Shown here piece by piece: positions 45,393 through 56,866 of a stretch of DNA of 64,000 nt; position 1 is the stretch's first letter; every line of letters starts with the position of its first letter. Origin of the DNA: Botryotinia globosa (Eukaryota > Ascomycota > Leotiomycetes > Helotiales > Sclerotiniaceae); assembly GCA_014898425.1 (NCBI GenBank), contig RCSZ01000016.1, positions 1,426,001 to 1,490,000 on the forward strand, in the 5' to 3' direction. The notes beneath the pieces were generated by a model. The model made no database searches, was not told the origin of the DNA, and saw only the letters and a list, made by a program, of their open reading frames with translations. The position numbers and the translations under genes are program-made.

Positions 45393-48046
45393 ATGGTCTC
45401 AGCCAATCCTTTCTGGAAGGCGATTCTGCTGATATTCGCTGCAACTTTTGCTATTGCAGCTCCAACATCCCACCATGCATGTTCTCTCGAGCCAAAAGAG
45501 CTGTCTAATGGCAGACTAGCCTTCTGTCACTTCATGGTAAGTAGTCATTGATGTAACTTCAAGATCTCCTCTTGGTTGTACAGTACCACTTATCTTATTG
45601 CTCTACTAACATACAATTTAGATTGGTATTGTAGGTGAACGTGTAGGTCCTCAAGATTACGACTCGGATATGCAGCGTGCCAAGGCCCTCGGTATCGATG
45701 CCTTTGCTCTCAATATCGGGGTCGACCCATATACGGATACCCAACTCGCCTTTGCATATCAATCTGCCGCAAATAATGGAATGAAGGTTTTTATTTCCTT
45801 TGACTTTAACTGGTGGAATCCATCAAGTCAGGCAACACAGATTGGACAAATGATTGCAAAATACGCAGCTCTACCAGCACAGCTTTTCTTTGAGGGCAAG
45901 GCATTTGCTTCCTCGTTTGCTGGTGATCAGCTTGATATTGCTGCGCTAAGAGCTGGAGCGGGTATTCCAATTTTCTTCGCACCCAATTTCCATCCAGAAA
46001 TGGGAACCAACTTCGGCACTATTGACGGCGCCTTGAATTGGCTGGTGAGTACTTATTCTTTCTCATGCAAAGCAAATCTAACTTATCTTAGGGATGGCCC
46101 AATGATGGAAATAACAAGGCACCTACTCCTACTCATAACGTCACTGTCGAAGCCGGTGATGCGGCCTATATTGAAGCACTAGCTGGAAAGCCTTACATCG
46201 CACGTAAGTATAGACAGTCTGATTTGAGAGATAGAAGTTAACATTACTGCTAGCTGTTTCTCCGTGGTTCAGTACTCATTTTGGACCAGTGAGTTTCCCC
46301 TATTGATAAGACAAAGTACAATACTAACAGCTCTGGAGGAAGTACCTTACAGCAAGAACTGGATTTTCCCATCCGATCTCTTATGGTTTAATCGTTGGAA
46401 CGAAATTCTGACTCTCGGTCCCCAATTTATCGAGATTGTAACTTGGAACGACTATGGCGAGTCCCACTACATTGGTCCCCTGGATTCATTACATTTTGAT
46501 GATGGAAATTCAAAATGGGTCAATGATATGTAAGTAAAATTTTCTCTTTTGAGAAAAATAAGTACTGACATTTTAAGGCCTCATGATGGTTGGTTAGATA
46601 TGGCTAAACCATATATTGCTGCATACCACGCGGGTGATTCTTCTCCAAACAAGTATATCACCTCCGACCAACTTATTTATTGGTATCGACCCAATTTACG
46701 AACTCTTGATTGCGATGCTACAGATACCACCATGGTACCTGCTAATAATGCTAGTGGAAACTACTTTCAGGGTCGACCAAACGGTTGGGAAGACATGCAA
46801 GACTCGGTATTTGTTGTTGCGATGCTTACGGAGCCAGGAATTGTTACAGTGATGTCCGGTGGTAATGTTCAACAGTTCAATGCACCAGCTGGTGCTTCAG
46901 CGTACCAAGTTAATATGCAAGTCGGCAAGCAACAATTCTTCCTTCAACGTGGTGCTGAGATTGTATTGGAATCTGTTAGTCGTCATGACGTCACAGATGT
47001 TTGCATTTGTGGTATTTATAACTTCAACGCATATGTCGGAACTGTACCAGACAGTGCAGCTGGTCCACTTCTTCACGATGGCTTGGCATCTTTGACAGCT
47101 GGACTTCATGTTAGTACATGTAGCGCAACACCATCATTGCCAACTGGTTTTATCAGGCCAACTATTACACCACCTGGAGGAGGAACTCCTGTTCCACCCA
47201 CTACAACCAAGCCTTCGACTACCACGCCACCAACTACTACTCCACCAGTCACCACTCCACCTACCACTCCACCTGCCACTACTAAACCTTCCACAACTAC
47301 GTAAGTGTTTTTCCTTACTGTTTTCCTTACTGTTTTCTTTACTGTTTTCCTTACTGTTTTTCTTATTGATCCTCGATATCTGACACAAACACAACAGCAC
47401 AAGCTCCACGACCTCATCTGTACCATCCGGAACATGCGTCGCGGGAATCGGAGCTGAAAATTTCATCGGCTTATGTCAATTCTCATGCAATTTCGGTTAC
47501 TGCCCATCTCCATGTAAATGCACCAGCTACGCTGCAGTTGGCGTTGCCGCTCCTCCAGTCACCAACACACCTGGGTATCCCCTCGCAGGCGAAAATCCTT
47601 TGGTCTATGCTGGTCTGTGTGATTTCACTTGTAACCACGGTTATTGTCCTCCTACAGCTTGTACTTATAACAAGGACGGCTCTCCTATCGCATCCCCCGC
47701 TCCTGTACCAGCCCCTACAACAACAATCATAACTTCCACCGTTTCCAGCTCCACCACCACAACCAAGACGAGCGCACCACCATCAGCCCCAACCGGAACC
47801 AAATACTGTATCGAAGGAACTGGCCCCGGAAACTATCTTGGTCTATGTGAATTCAGTTGCATGTATTCTTATTGTCCTCCAGGGCCATGCACGTGTACAA
47901 AGTATGCAGATACACCTATCCAAGCACCTCCAGCCGATAGTCCACCAGGAAGACCATTGCCTGGTGAGGACGATGGTTATTTGGGTCTTTGCAGTTTCTC
48001 TTGTAATCATGGGTATTGCCCTCCTACTGCTTGTGCTTCTGGTTAA
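45393..48046 (+). CDS. Secreted GH71 alpha-1,3-glucanase with C-terminal cysteine-rich (CBM24-like) repeats
   Basis: Seven exons: 45393-45536, 45622-46044, 46092-46203, 46254-46288, 46339-46529, 46578-47300 and 47398-48046. Product 758 residues. Signal peptide (ILLIFAATFAIAAP), then a GH71 mutanase domain: FCHFMIGIVGER, DAFALNIGVDPYT, FFAPNFHPE, VSPWFSTHFGP, WIFPSDLLWFNRWNEIL and WNDYGESHY. A Thr/Pro-rich linker (TTTPPTTTPP) leads to four copies of a cysteine motif of the form GLCxFxCxxxYCPxxxC (residue blocks FIGLCQFSC, YAGLCDFTC, YLGLCEFSC and YLGLCSFSC), matching alpha-1,3-glucan-binding CBM24-type modules. The enzyme should cut alpha-1,3-glucan in fungal walls, for its own remodelling or in attack on other fungi. 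The 46289-46338 intron uses the acceptor TCTGGAG; the alternative CTAACAG acceptor would break the frame. Confidence 0.92.
47308..47370 (+). repeat. 12-bp tandem repeat inside a GH71 intron
   Basis: GTTTTCCTTACT repeated about four times with small changes, within the 97-bp intron 47301-47397. It expands the intron and supplies a long pyrimidine-rich tract before the acceptor. Confidence 0.75.
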
Positions 48047-48751
48047 GCAAGAGTAGTATGAGCGGTTGAGGGTTGAGAATACGAGGAGCAGTAGATTGCT
48101 TCAATTATGATTCTTACGATATACGATTATGAATAAGGCGTTAGGGTTTGTTTCCAGATTCCAGAGAATTGTACATTTATGGGTGGGGAGATTCCGTGGT
48201 GCCTGTGTACACGCACAAGGACACGGAGACTTACACATATACATAGTATGAACATCGGAACTAGTGGGTGTAATCTTACATACTTCTGAGAAGTATTTGT
48301 TCGCGGTAGTTTTAGGCATATAGAAATAGGATTTATGACAATAACCTAAATATTAATGATCCATATATTGAACTTGTGTTTTTCAATAAAGAAACATACA
48401 AGAGTATTCAAAATACTTAGATTCATTTAATTCACTAAGGTTCCGAAACCCGATGTATATACTCCTATAAAGCATTTATTCGCAATAGTTTTACATAGTT
48501 CTATAGGTATACGATTCCTAGCAGAAATGAATTGTGTTGGAATCGAAAATTTGTATTATGCAATCGTTAGAATCATAAAAATTGTTAAAATGAATGAGTC
48601 CTCAAAACCATAAGAACAACAATTTCGTCCTCTTATAAGCCCAAAGGTCTTTACCTTGCTGTCACAGGTTCATATCGTAGTTATGTAGATGCCTTGGAAT
48701 CCACACTCTATGGTCTCGGCGTTCTTCAGCCTCCTTATCCTTCGTAGCAGA
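48047..48751. other. Intergenic between convergent GH71 and GH3 genes
   Basis: About 700 bp, presumably the two 3' UTRs plus spacer. A/T-rich; no further feature. Confidence 0.4.
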
Positions 48752-51345
48752 TCATAACTCTACCTGAGCACCCACATCTTGCACCTTGATACTTTCCTTC
48801 TTCTCAGGCCAACTATCCAAAAGTGTCTCCTCACCTGTCAAGGTGAAACTCCACTCATCCTTGCCATCAATATCAACTACGACTTTATAATCACCCGGAT
48901 ACAAAATTAAATCTCCATTCCAGTCTCCCCTTGCCAAGCTAGCAAGATTCAAACTTACTTCCGCAGTTGCGTCCGCACCTCCAGTAATATCATGAAGCCT
49001 TGTATACGCGACCAATGATTTCTTAGGATACGGTGCTGGTCCGAAGGTTCCATTCAAGAAGAAAAGAGCCACGTAGTCTGAGGTTGTGGTTCCGATGTTA
49101 GAGATGGTAATTGGAATTGTGATGAAAGGTGTTAGATCTTTGTAATTCGATGCATTTGCGAGTAATTCGGAAATTTCAAAAGTATTCTTAGACGAAGGGG
49201 GAGTAATCTTGACGTCAAATGTCGTGTATTGCAATCCATATCCGTATTCTATAGTGGGAGTTCCGGCGTACCATTTGTAAGTTCTTCCGGGATTGAATCT
49301 GCTGGGTTGTAGGTTCATATCGGTCATCTTGACTTGGTCCACGTAGTTGCTGGGATATTGGGTAATGGGTAATCGACCTGCTGGTGCTGTCTTTCCGGTG
49401 AGGATGTTGAAGATAGCGGTTCCACCATCTTGACCAGGATAGCCGGCCCAAAGTAGTGCATTTACTCCAGAATTTGAGAGGATGGAGGAAGAGTCTACCA
49501 TGCAGCCCATTTGGGAGATGATAAGGGGAGTAGAGAGGTTGGCGAGCTGATTGATTAAAGCTAGTTGAGTTGAAGGCCAGGAAATGTATGTTCGGTCCTA
49601 TCACCAATAATGTTAATTAAATGAGCCATCTATAATTTCTGTGGCACATACAAGCTCTTCTGCCTCTATGGAATTATCTATTCCACCAACATATATGACG
49701 AGATCAGCGCTTTGTGCGGCAGATAAAGCTGCTGAGAATTCTGTGGTATTTTGAGAATCGATGTCTGCACCCTGTACATACGTAACTTTAAATCCTGCAT
49801 TTTGTGCTGCAATTAATGGAGAACGTAAGTATGGTGCATTACCATAGTAATTCCCCTGCATTTGTTTCGTGGCATTAGCCAATGGCCCAATCAATACCAC
49901 ATTTGTGATATTTGACACTAGTGGAAGTAGTCCGTCATTCTTGAGTAGAACAATTCCGTCTTCCGCTGCCTGCAGTGCGAGTTGTTGAGCGGCGGGTGTG
50001 GAAACGTTATCCCAGCTAATTTGGCGATATGGCTGAATAGATGGTGGATCAAAGTATCCGAGTCGAACTAGCGACGCATAGCGACGGGTGAGGGATCTGT
50101 CAAGTGTCGATATATTGTACAGACCTTGTTCATATGCTGATTTCAAATGAGTTGGCCAGAAGGAACCACAATCGAGATCGGTCCCTGCATTCAGTGCATC
50201 TGCGGCTGATTGCTCGGGAGCTATCGTGTAATTATGAGAATCCCAGATAAATTGGAGAGCACCACAGTCGCCTAATCTGATCAGTATTTCTGTGCTTCTA
50301 TGAGAAACGAGAGTTTGACATACCAGTTACCCACTGATCTTCTTCCGTCCACCCCCAGTGTTCCCGCAGAAGTGTTTGCAACAACCAATCATCCGCACAT
50401 GTGGGGACCCCATTCACTGCATTATAACTACACATAACGCTCTGAACATTCGAATCCCTGGCACACTGCTGAAAGGGGGGCAGATAATAATCTCTGAGAT
50501 CCTGAGATTTGATGATAGCATCAAATCCATATCTTATAACTCCATCACTTTCCTCAAGATCATAACCTGCAAAATGTTTGCAAGTTGCTACTCCTTTCTT
50601 GTAAGGTAGATCATCGAGTCCACCTTGAAGTCCAGTTATCAGAGCATTCACATAGCTAGAAGTATGAAATGGATCTTCGCCAGGAGTTTCCTGACCACGA
50701 CCCCATCGAGGATCTTTGTAAGGATTGATGTTGGGAGTCCAAAAGTTAAGGCCAAATCTATTAGCATTGTTAAAAGCTCTTGCTTCTGTAGAGACCTGAG
50801 CGGCTACTTTGTGAATCAAATCATCGTCAAATGTAGCTCCCATCAAGATTGGTTGAGGAAACGACGTCGAGTAAGAAAAATCGGAACCAGCAGCTGCAAA
50901 AGTGGCCCCAGGACTACGAGCAACGCCATGGAGTGCTTCATTCCACCTATTGAAATGTATTTTAGCAGGATAACAGAGAAAGTCTTAAAAAGACATACCA
51001 TTCGTATGATGGAAGCCCTATCCTTGGAACTCCAGGGCTTGTGTTCCCCGTATTGTTGACTTTCTCGGCGAAGGTAAATAATGATATCAGCTAAAAGATG
51101 TTAATATGACGAGACCTGAGAGACATTCATGACTTCTACTTACCGCTGCAGCTCTTGTGTATGGATCTGAAGCCATATCACACACTGTGTTGTTGGCCAA
51201 CTAGTCCGTGATTTGTAAGTAGAAGCACATCACAGAATGAAATTTGTTGGAATTCGGTACTAACAGGACCGTTAACACAGTCTGGGAATTCATGTGCAAC
51301 AACACCAGTGATTCCAATAGTCCCCAGCAGTTTAGAAGTCTTCAT
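48752..51345 (-). CDS. Secreted GH3 beta-xylosidase
   Basis: Six exons: 51345-51265, 51200-51144, 51090-50999, 50946-50324, 50271-49652 and 49597-48752; introns are 52-64 bp. Product 772 residues. The N terminus (MKTSKLLGTIGITGVVAHEFPDCVNGPL) has the signal-peptide layout and DFPDC...NGPL motif of fungal beta-xylosidases. [42 protein letters not shown]-like sequence, CKHFAGYDLE and SYNAVNGVPTCAD are standard GH3 blocks. The nucleophile Asp lies in VTGDCGAL at about residue 286. ALLWAGYPGQDGG, YPSNYV and the C-terminal fibronectin III-like domain (VALFFLNGTFGPAPYPKKSL) are all present, so no domain is missing. It should release xylose from xylo-oligosaccharides outside the cell. Placed near a permease and a Zn2Cys6 regulator. 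Confidence 0.93.
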
Positions 51346-52157
51346 GATGAACAAAATAATATCGATTGAAGTAGGACACTGAATGAATGCTTGGAGTATG
51401 AACACTTCACTTCTAATAATTGAGACAATAGAAAGTATATATGTTCCCAGATCACCTGATTTGGTGTTGTCAAATCGAAGATTATTTTCATCGACAGTGG
51501 AGATATTGAGGAGAACATAGCATTTAGCCTAAATACGAACGGTAATGCAAGTAACATTGAATAAGATGCCGAAATAGTTCCCGCTTGCCAATTGCGTGTT
51601 CAAATCCACGAGGAATGTTCCGCGCACGACGTGTGGGGGAGTGCGGGGAGAATCTGCAGTATGACGATCAATTCTGCATCTCAGCTCAAGTAGATACTTG
51701 TAGAGGACGGATATGCATCTCTGAGGCACGGGTGAGTTGTCTAGTATCAGCGGAGAGTGTATTTTACCGGCGGCCGCCAGATGATTAGCAGACAGACATC
51801 ATTCGGATAAATGATGGATGAGAATGCATTTTCAAAGTTCTATTCAGAGAGCATGTCTGAAAGCGCATGGGCCCACTAAATCATCCCAACTTAAGACATA
51901 AACTTCAGTCTTGGGACAAAACAGCATCAGTCTGTTGGCAATATACGATTGAAGACTTTCAATTGCATAAACCTTACCGGGAGTACAAAAACCATCCTCA
52001 GACCCGAAGTTAATCAGTTTATTGTCAAGGAGTGAAGGCAAGGAACAATAACTAACGAATGTCTTTCATTATCAGCTAAACTACAAATACAGGAAACACA
52101 GGAAATAGAGGATATATTAACTATGGGTACTACGCAAATAAAGTTTCCGTGACAAGG
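51346..52157. other. Promoter side of GH3 and 3' side of the permease
   Basis: About 800 bp. No additional gene recognised; a few short frames without motifs. A NotI-like GCGGCCGC lies near 51771. Confidence 0.4.
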
Positions 52158-54235
52158 TTAGAAAACTTTATTCCACAGTCTTTTCGCGAGACTTTGCTCC
52201 TCTTTCATGAGCTCGGATGTATACTTCCACCTGCGTATTGAGTCTAGCTCGGCTTCAAAGTTTATGCTCTCTAGTGGAATGATTTTTGATTTAAGGAAAA
52301 TCTTGAAAAACACATAAAGGACTATGAATGATTGACTTGATTAGCATGTGTTGATGTGAGATTTGAAAGAAGCGTACCGAAAAATATTGCAATATTAATA
52401 TAATATGTCAAGAACCCAGAAGCAGTGAAATTTCCTGGGAAAAATACAGCATACCCTAAGCATTTCATTAGCAAAAAAAAATTCATTAAAGATTATAACC
52501 TTACCAGAGAAAAGAACAATCAAAAAGACCATGAATCCCGTGATCCAAGCTACGTAAGGTTGAAAGGGGCCTTTGTAAGGTAAAGCTACAACACCATTAG
52601 TAATTGAGATGAAGGCTGGGGGAGAAATTTCTCACAATCTCGAGAAATTCCCTGCTGCTTCAAGGCGTAGAAAAACCTGAGATATGTAACTTCAATGACG
52701 ACCCATCCAATCAGCCCCGCCACCGTAGTAATGTTTACAAACCACCCAAACACAACAGATGCCTGGTTACTAACGACCATGTACACAAGAGGTGATGGGA
52801 GCACGCTCAGACCAACAGCATACCACGGGGTACCAAATCGATTGCACCTCATAAATATCTTTGGAGCATGGCCATCCGCACTCAGGCCATAGAGTGTACG
52901 AGACGCCAGGAAGATACAAGCAGATCCACTGCTGATAGCAGATGTACAGACAACAGCGTTGATTATAGAAGGCAGAACCTTGATTCCAGCGGCTTTGAAA
53001 GCAATAACAAATGGAGATGAGGCAGCTGTTCCGGTAGAAACAGATAGAGCTTCACTATCGTATGGACTAAGGATTGTCAGTCAGATAAAGCACAAAATGG
53101 GATAGAAAAATGACTTACACAATCATTCCTACAATCAAGATGCTCAAAACGTAAAAGAAGAAGACACGGAAAAATGTCTTCTTCGTGGCTTCTGGGATTA
53201 TCTTTCGGGGATTTCCTGTTTCTGTACCCGAAAGTGCCACCACTTGAACATTGCCATAACTAAAGGCAGCGCTTATGAGAGAGGACCAGAACGCCAGGAA
53301 TCGCCCCGTGTTACCCCTGACTAGATATTCGTTGAATGCCCCGGGAGATTTCCAATAAGTGAACCCTAGTCGTTCACCTTTTGGCCCCCCACCAAGGTCA
53401 ACGACTAGTCCTGCAATAATCAAACCAATGATGAGAGCAATCTTCATGGAAGCGAAAATGACTTCGGACTAAGAAATTGCAATTAGTTTCTAAACGATAA
53501 GCGAGCAGTTCACAGGTCTTACTTCACCATACATTCGAACACCACAGAAATTGAGGCATACTATCACGACTAAGAACACAGTAATCCAAACCGCTGGATT
53601 TGTGGTCGAATCCCAGAATTGGATGAGTGTCGCAGCTGCACTTAGTTCTGCTGGCACTGAGATAGCCATTGTGTACCCTAAGTCAAATAAGCCGAAGTCC
53701 CCGGAGAACGAAGATATCAGAGCTTACAAAAGTTCCATCCGGTCGCGGCTCCTAGGGCAGGCTCAACAAATGCCGTAGCATGACGCACGAACCCACCAGT
53801 CACTGGCATGAACGCAGTGATCTCTCCAGTCGTATACTATCATTGATTAACCACTAAATTCCCATTGCTATGAAGGAATTTGGAACTCTTACGCTAACCC
53901 CTGCGGTCACAAATCCCATGAAAATGTATGCAAGCCATGCACCAGCGGGACCGGCTTGGGCGATTGTAGTCCCGGAACTCAGAAACAGGCCCGTTCCCTG
54001 ATTTTTACCATTAGTACGCAGTTCTTTGATATTGTTGAGAATGACCTACGATCATACCAGCGATAGCTATCATATTGATATGGCGCCCCTTCATGTTTCT
54101 TTTCAATTCTTCCCCAGCAGGAACATCTTCAGTGGAGCCCATTTCGGTGTCGAGATCAGTCCCTGTATGAGAAAATACTTCGGACTTCATCATGTATGAT
54201 TTAGGATCCACGGATCCAGTCGACTTTGAAGTCAT
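52158..54235 (-). CDS. Amino-acid permease (APC/YAT family)
   Basis: Nine exons: 54235-54050, 53997-53893, 53836-53728, 53677-53523, 53468-53119, 53066-52636, 52585-52505, 52455-52378 and 52321-52158; introns are 49-56 bp. Product 552 residues, normal for fungal amino-acid permeases. After a hydrophilic N-terminal tail, RHINMIAIAGMIGTGLFLSSG begins the first membrane helix. TGEITAFMPVTGGF, GWNFWYT, VVALSGTETGNPRK (the conserved AGE..NP-type block), FASRTLYGLSADGHAP and the RFGTPWYAV segment match the family. About twelve hydrophobic segments are visible. The tail ends in a charged LMKEEQSLAKRLWNKVF. It imports an amino acid or related compound by proton symport; substrate not assignable. It shares a 496-bp divergent promoter region with the aldo-keto reductase. 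Confidence 0.92.
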
Positions 54236-54731
54236 GAGTAAAAACCAAATAGTGTGTTATCCTCAAGTAGAAGGATGGTACAGGCAATTGTACTGATGTT
54301 AAGGGGGCCTCGATCGACATAATATATCACTCCAGGGCTAAAGAACCCCTTCGACATCAGATACCGCATGTTGAACCAGGTATAGTCGAGACACATTAGG
54401 AACCTGCAGTATCTTGAAATCCATGTATTTGACAAGATAAGCAGGACGTAGAGATCGGTGTTCAAACGTGATAGGCAAATTGTCGGGGATTATTAAGACC
54501 CCGTGCAATACAGCACTAATTCTTTCAGGGGTATTTAGCGTGCTCGGTGTTCAAGACGATAAGGCATTTCCCCACCAAGATCTGTCGATAACCTTCAAAC
54601 ATGCACGTCTTCGCGATGAATTATGTAAAGATTGGGGGCGAAATATGGAGAGTGGGCAAATTGATGACGGGTCTATATACTCTGAAGCTGACAGTTCAGT
54701 TTGAGTACAAGGCTCTTCAATCACAACCCTC
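54236..54731. promoter_or_regulatory. Divergent promoter, permease / aldo-keto reductase
   Basis: 496 bp between opposite start codons. Co-regulation is plausible, and a Zn2Cys6 regulator gene lies two loci away. I cannot assign its binding site; GC-rich CGG-type half-sites are few (for example TCGGGG near 54482). Confidence 0.5.
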
Positions 54732-56576
54732 ATGAAGACTCTCAACGATCAATCAATCGAATTTCCCTTCATTGCACCACGTTTGGGCAATATGGATAGT
54801 GAACACAATGTTGCGAAGTCTCCAGCGAAAGCTGCTCATGTTAATATGATGACAGACTGCATCATTGCAAATATGCCAGCGGACGGTCTACGATCAATAC
54901 TCCGAGGTCTTTTAGGAGAAAATACTTCGAATACAGCCGGTCTCACCAAACTTGCTTCAAAGTACCTTGCAAACACGAAGCCATCATCCATACCGGAGCT
55001 CTTCAGCACATCTGGTGGATCGCCGCAACCGACTTCAGATCTTCAGCGTATTCAGAGTCGATATAGGTGTCTGATGGGCTGTGGATTTGGATTCGAAAGT
55101 GTAGAGCTTCTCACTAGCGTCATACAACAAATACATAATTTGGAGTGGGACGAGAGAACCGTAGAAGGAGAAGAGTTCTTGGATAATCTAGCAACAATCG
55201 ATGGGGATGTGGTACAGTCTATAACAGCGGTACAAAAATTACTTCTTACCAGTTCAGGAATGCGCCCCATGAATGCCGAAGATTCCAAGACTGTTGCTAC
55301 ATTACGAGAAGTACTACATGCCTGCAGAGGTATCGCTATTGCTCGCGGGCGAGATTTTCCCTTTGATCGTGGGCTTAGTTGTCTCGAGAAACTGATTGAA
55401 GGAACTGGCAACGAAATTCAACTTTTACAGCTTTTACAGAAGAATGAAATCCGTCGGACAAATGGATTTCAATCATCGAAAAGTACATTAGAATCATTTC
55501 AATTGGGACCGGCTGAAGTACCCAGAATGTTTATGGGGCTCTGGCAATTCTCTAGTCCTGCTTGGGGGACTGCCTCTAGATCGAAGATTGATCGTCATTT
55601 TAGGAAGCATGTCGATTCTGGGCTCATTGCATATGATATGGCTGATCATTATGGTGATGCCGAAGTGACATTCGTAAGTTAGGTGCCGTCATTGCAAGCT
55701 AGCCTACTAACTTTTGTTAGGGACAATTTCGATCGGGACAAGAAGACTCCGAGAAGATATACTGTGCGACGAAATGGGCGGTCTTCGAACCTATCCAAGT
55801 AACGAAAGAGGTTGTAGATGCAAATGTGTCGGAGCGTCTCACTGCAATAAACTCTACAAGCGTGGAATTGCTCCAATTTCATTGGCAAGATGTATGTACA
55901 CGATGGCAAGGGCTGACAGTGGATGCACTGACAAATAATTTAGTACAGCGATCACCAATATGTGGAAGCAGCGCGATTGATAGAGATGCATCCCAACGTC
56001 CAAAACTTGGGTCTCTGCAATTTTGACTCAGATCACATGTGCGAAATTTTGGAAAGCGGTGTCAAGGCAGTCTCGAACCAAGTTCAGTTCTCCCTGATAG
56101 ATCTGAGACCCACTTTTAAGATGGCTGAAAGCTGTAGGAAACATAACGTTAAACTACTCACTTATGGCTCGTTATGTGGCGGGTTTTTAGCTGACAAATG
56201 GGTTGGAAAACCTGCTCCCAATCTTTTCGACGAGAACATGACTCCAAGTCATCGGAAGTATTTCGAAATGATCAATATATGGGGAGGATGGATACTTTTC
56301 CAAGAATTATTAAACATTCTGGCAAAAATTGGATCCAAGCATAACGTTTCTGTTTCCAGTGCGGCGATAAGATGGGTGTTGGATCACGATTATGTCGGGG
56401 CTGTCATAATAGGTGCAAGAATGGGGATCAGCGAGCACATCGATGAAAATCTCAAAGCTTTCTCATTTACTCTCGACTTAGAAGATAGAGAGGCGATACA
56501 AAATGTATTAAATAGATCAAGAGCTAAAGATATCTTCGAAGCGATGGGAGATTGTGGGGCGGAATATAGACAGTAA
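54732..56576 (+). CDS. Aldo-keto reductase with a long N-terminal extra domain
   Basis: Three exons: 54732-55673, 55721-55891 and 55944-56576; introns are 47 and 52 bp. Product 581 residues, about 260 more than a standard aldo-keto reductase. Residues of roughly 40-250 form an extra domain (DCIIANMPADGLRSILRGLL, CLMGCGFGFESVELLT, DGDVVQSITAVQKLLLTSSG). I associate this from memory with stand-alone uncharacterised fungal proteins. The reductase domain begins near 268 with MGLWQFSSPAWG. The catalytic Asp and Tyr are in YDMADHYGDA, the Lys in ATKWAV (about 332) and the His in LQFHWQD (about 368). LGLCNFDSDHM, YGSLCGGFL and VIIGARMG follow the usual strands. It should reduce a carbonyl using NADPH in the cytosol. 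Both domains lie in one uninterrupted exon, so the fusion is real in this assembly. Confidence 0.88.
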
Positions 56577-56866
56577 ACTCAAAATCAAAGTAATTTGGAA
56601 CTTTCACCGTTTGAGCAACTGCACTGTCGGGGTTACAGCCCGAAAAGAGAAGAGAAGAGGCGAAATTTGTACAAAGGTGGGGGAATAATAGCAGGCTAGG
56701 AACCAGGTCACTGATAAGCTATCTGACTATCTTCTATCTTTCCCGGACATTAGTCTGGAACAGTGCATAGCATCCTGGAATCTAGATTCGTTTATATGTA
56801 TTCGAAGTGCCTGAAAAGGTGTTTCTCCTTTTGATAAATGATATACCAACAAATTGTTCAAGAACA

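Noticed and set aside
51285..51305. CATGTGCAACAAC as an array box
   Set aside because: It is the reverse strand of the GH3 signal-peptide exon; the match is explained by coding sequence.
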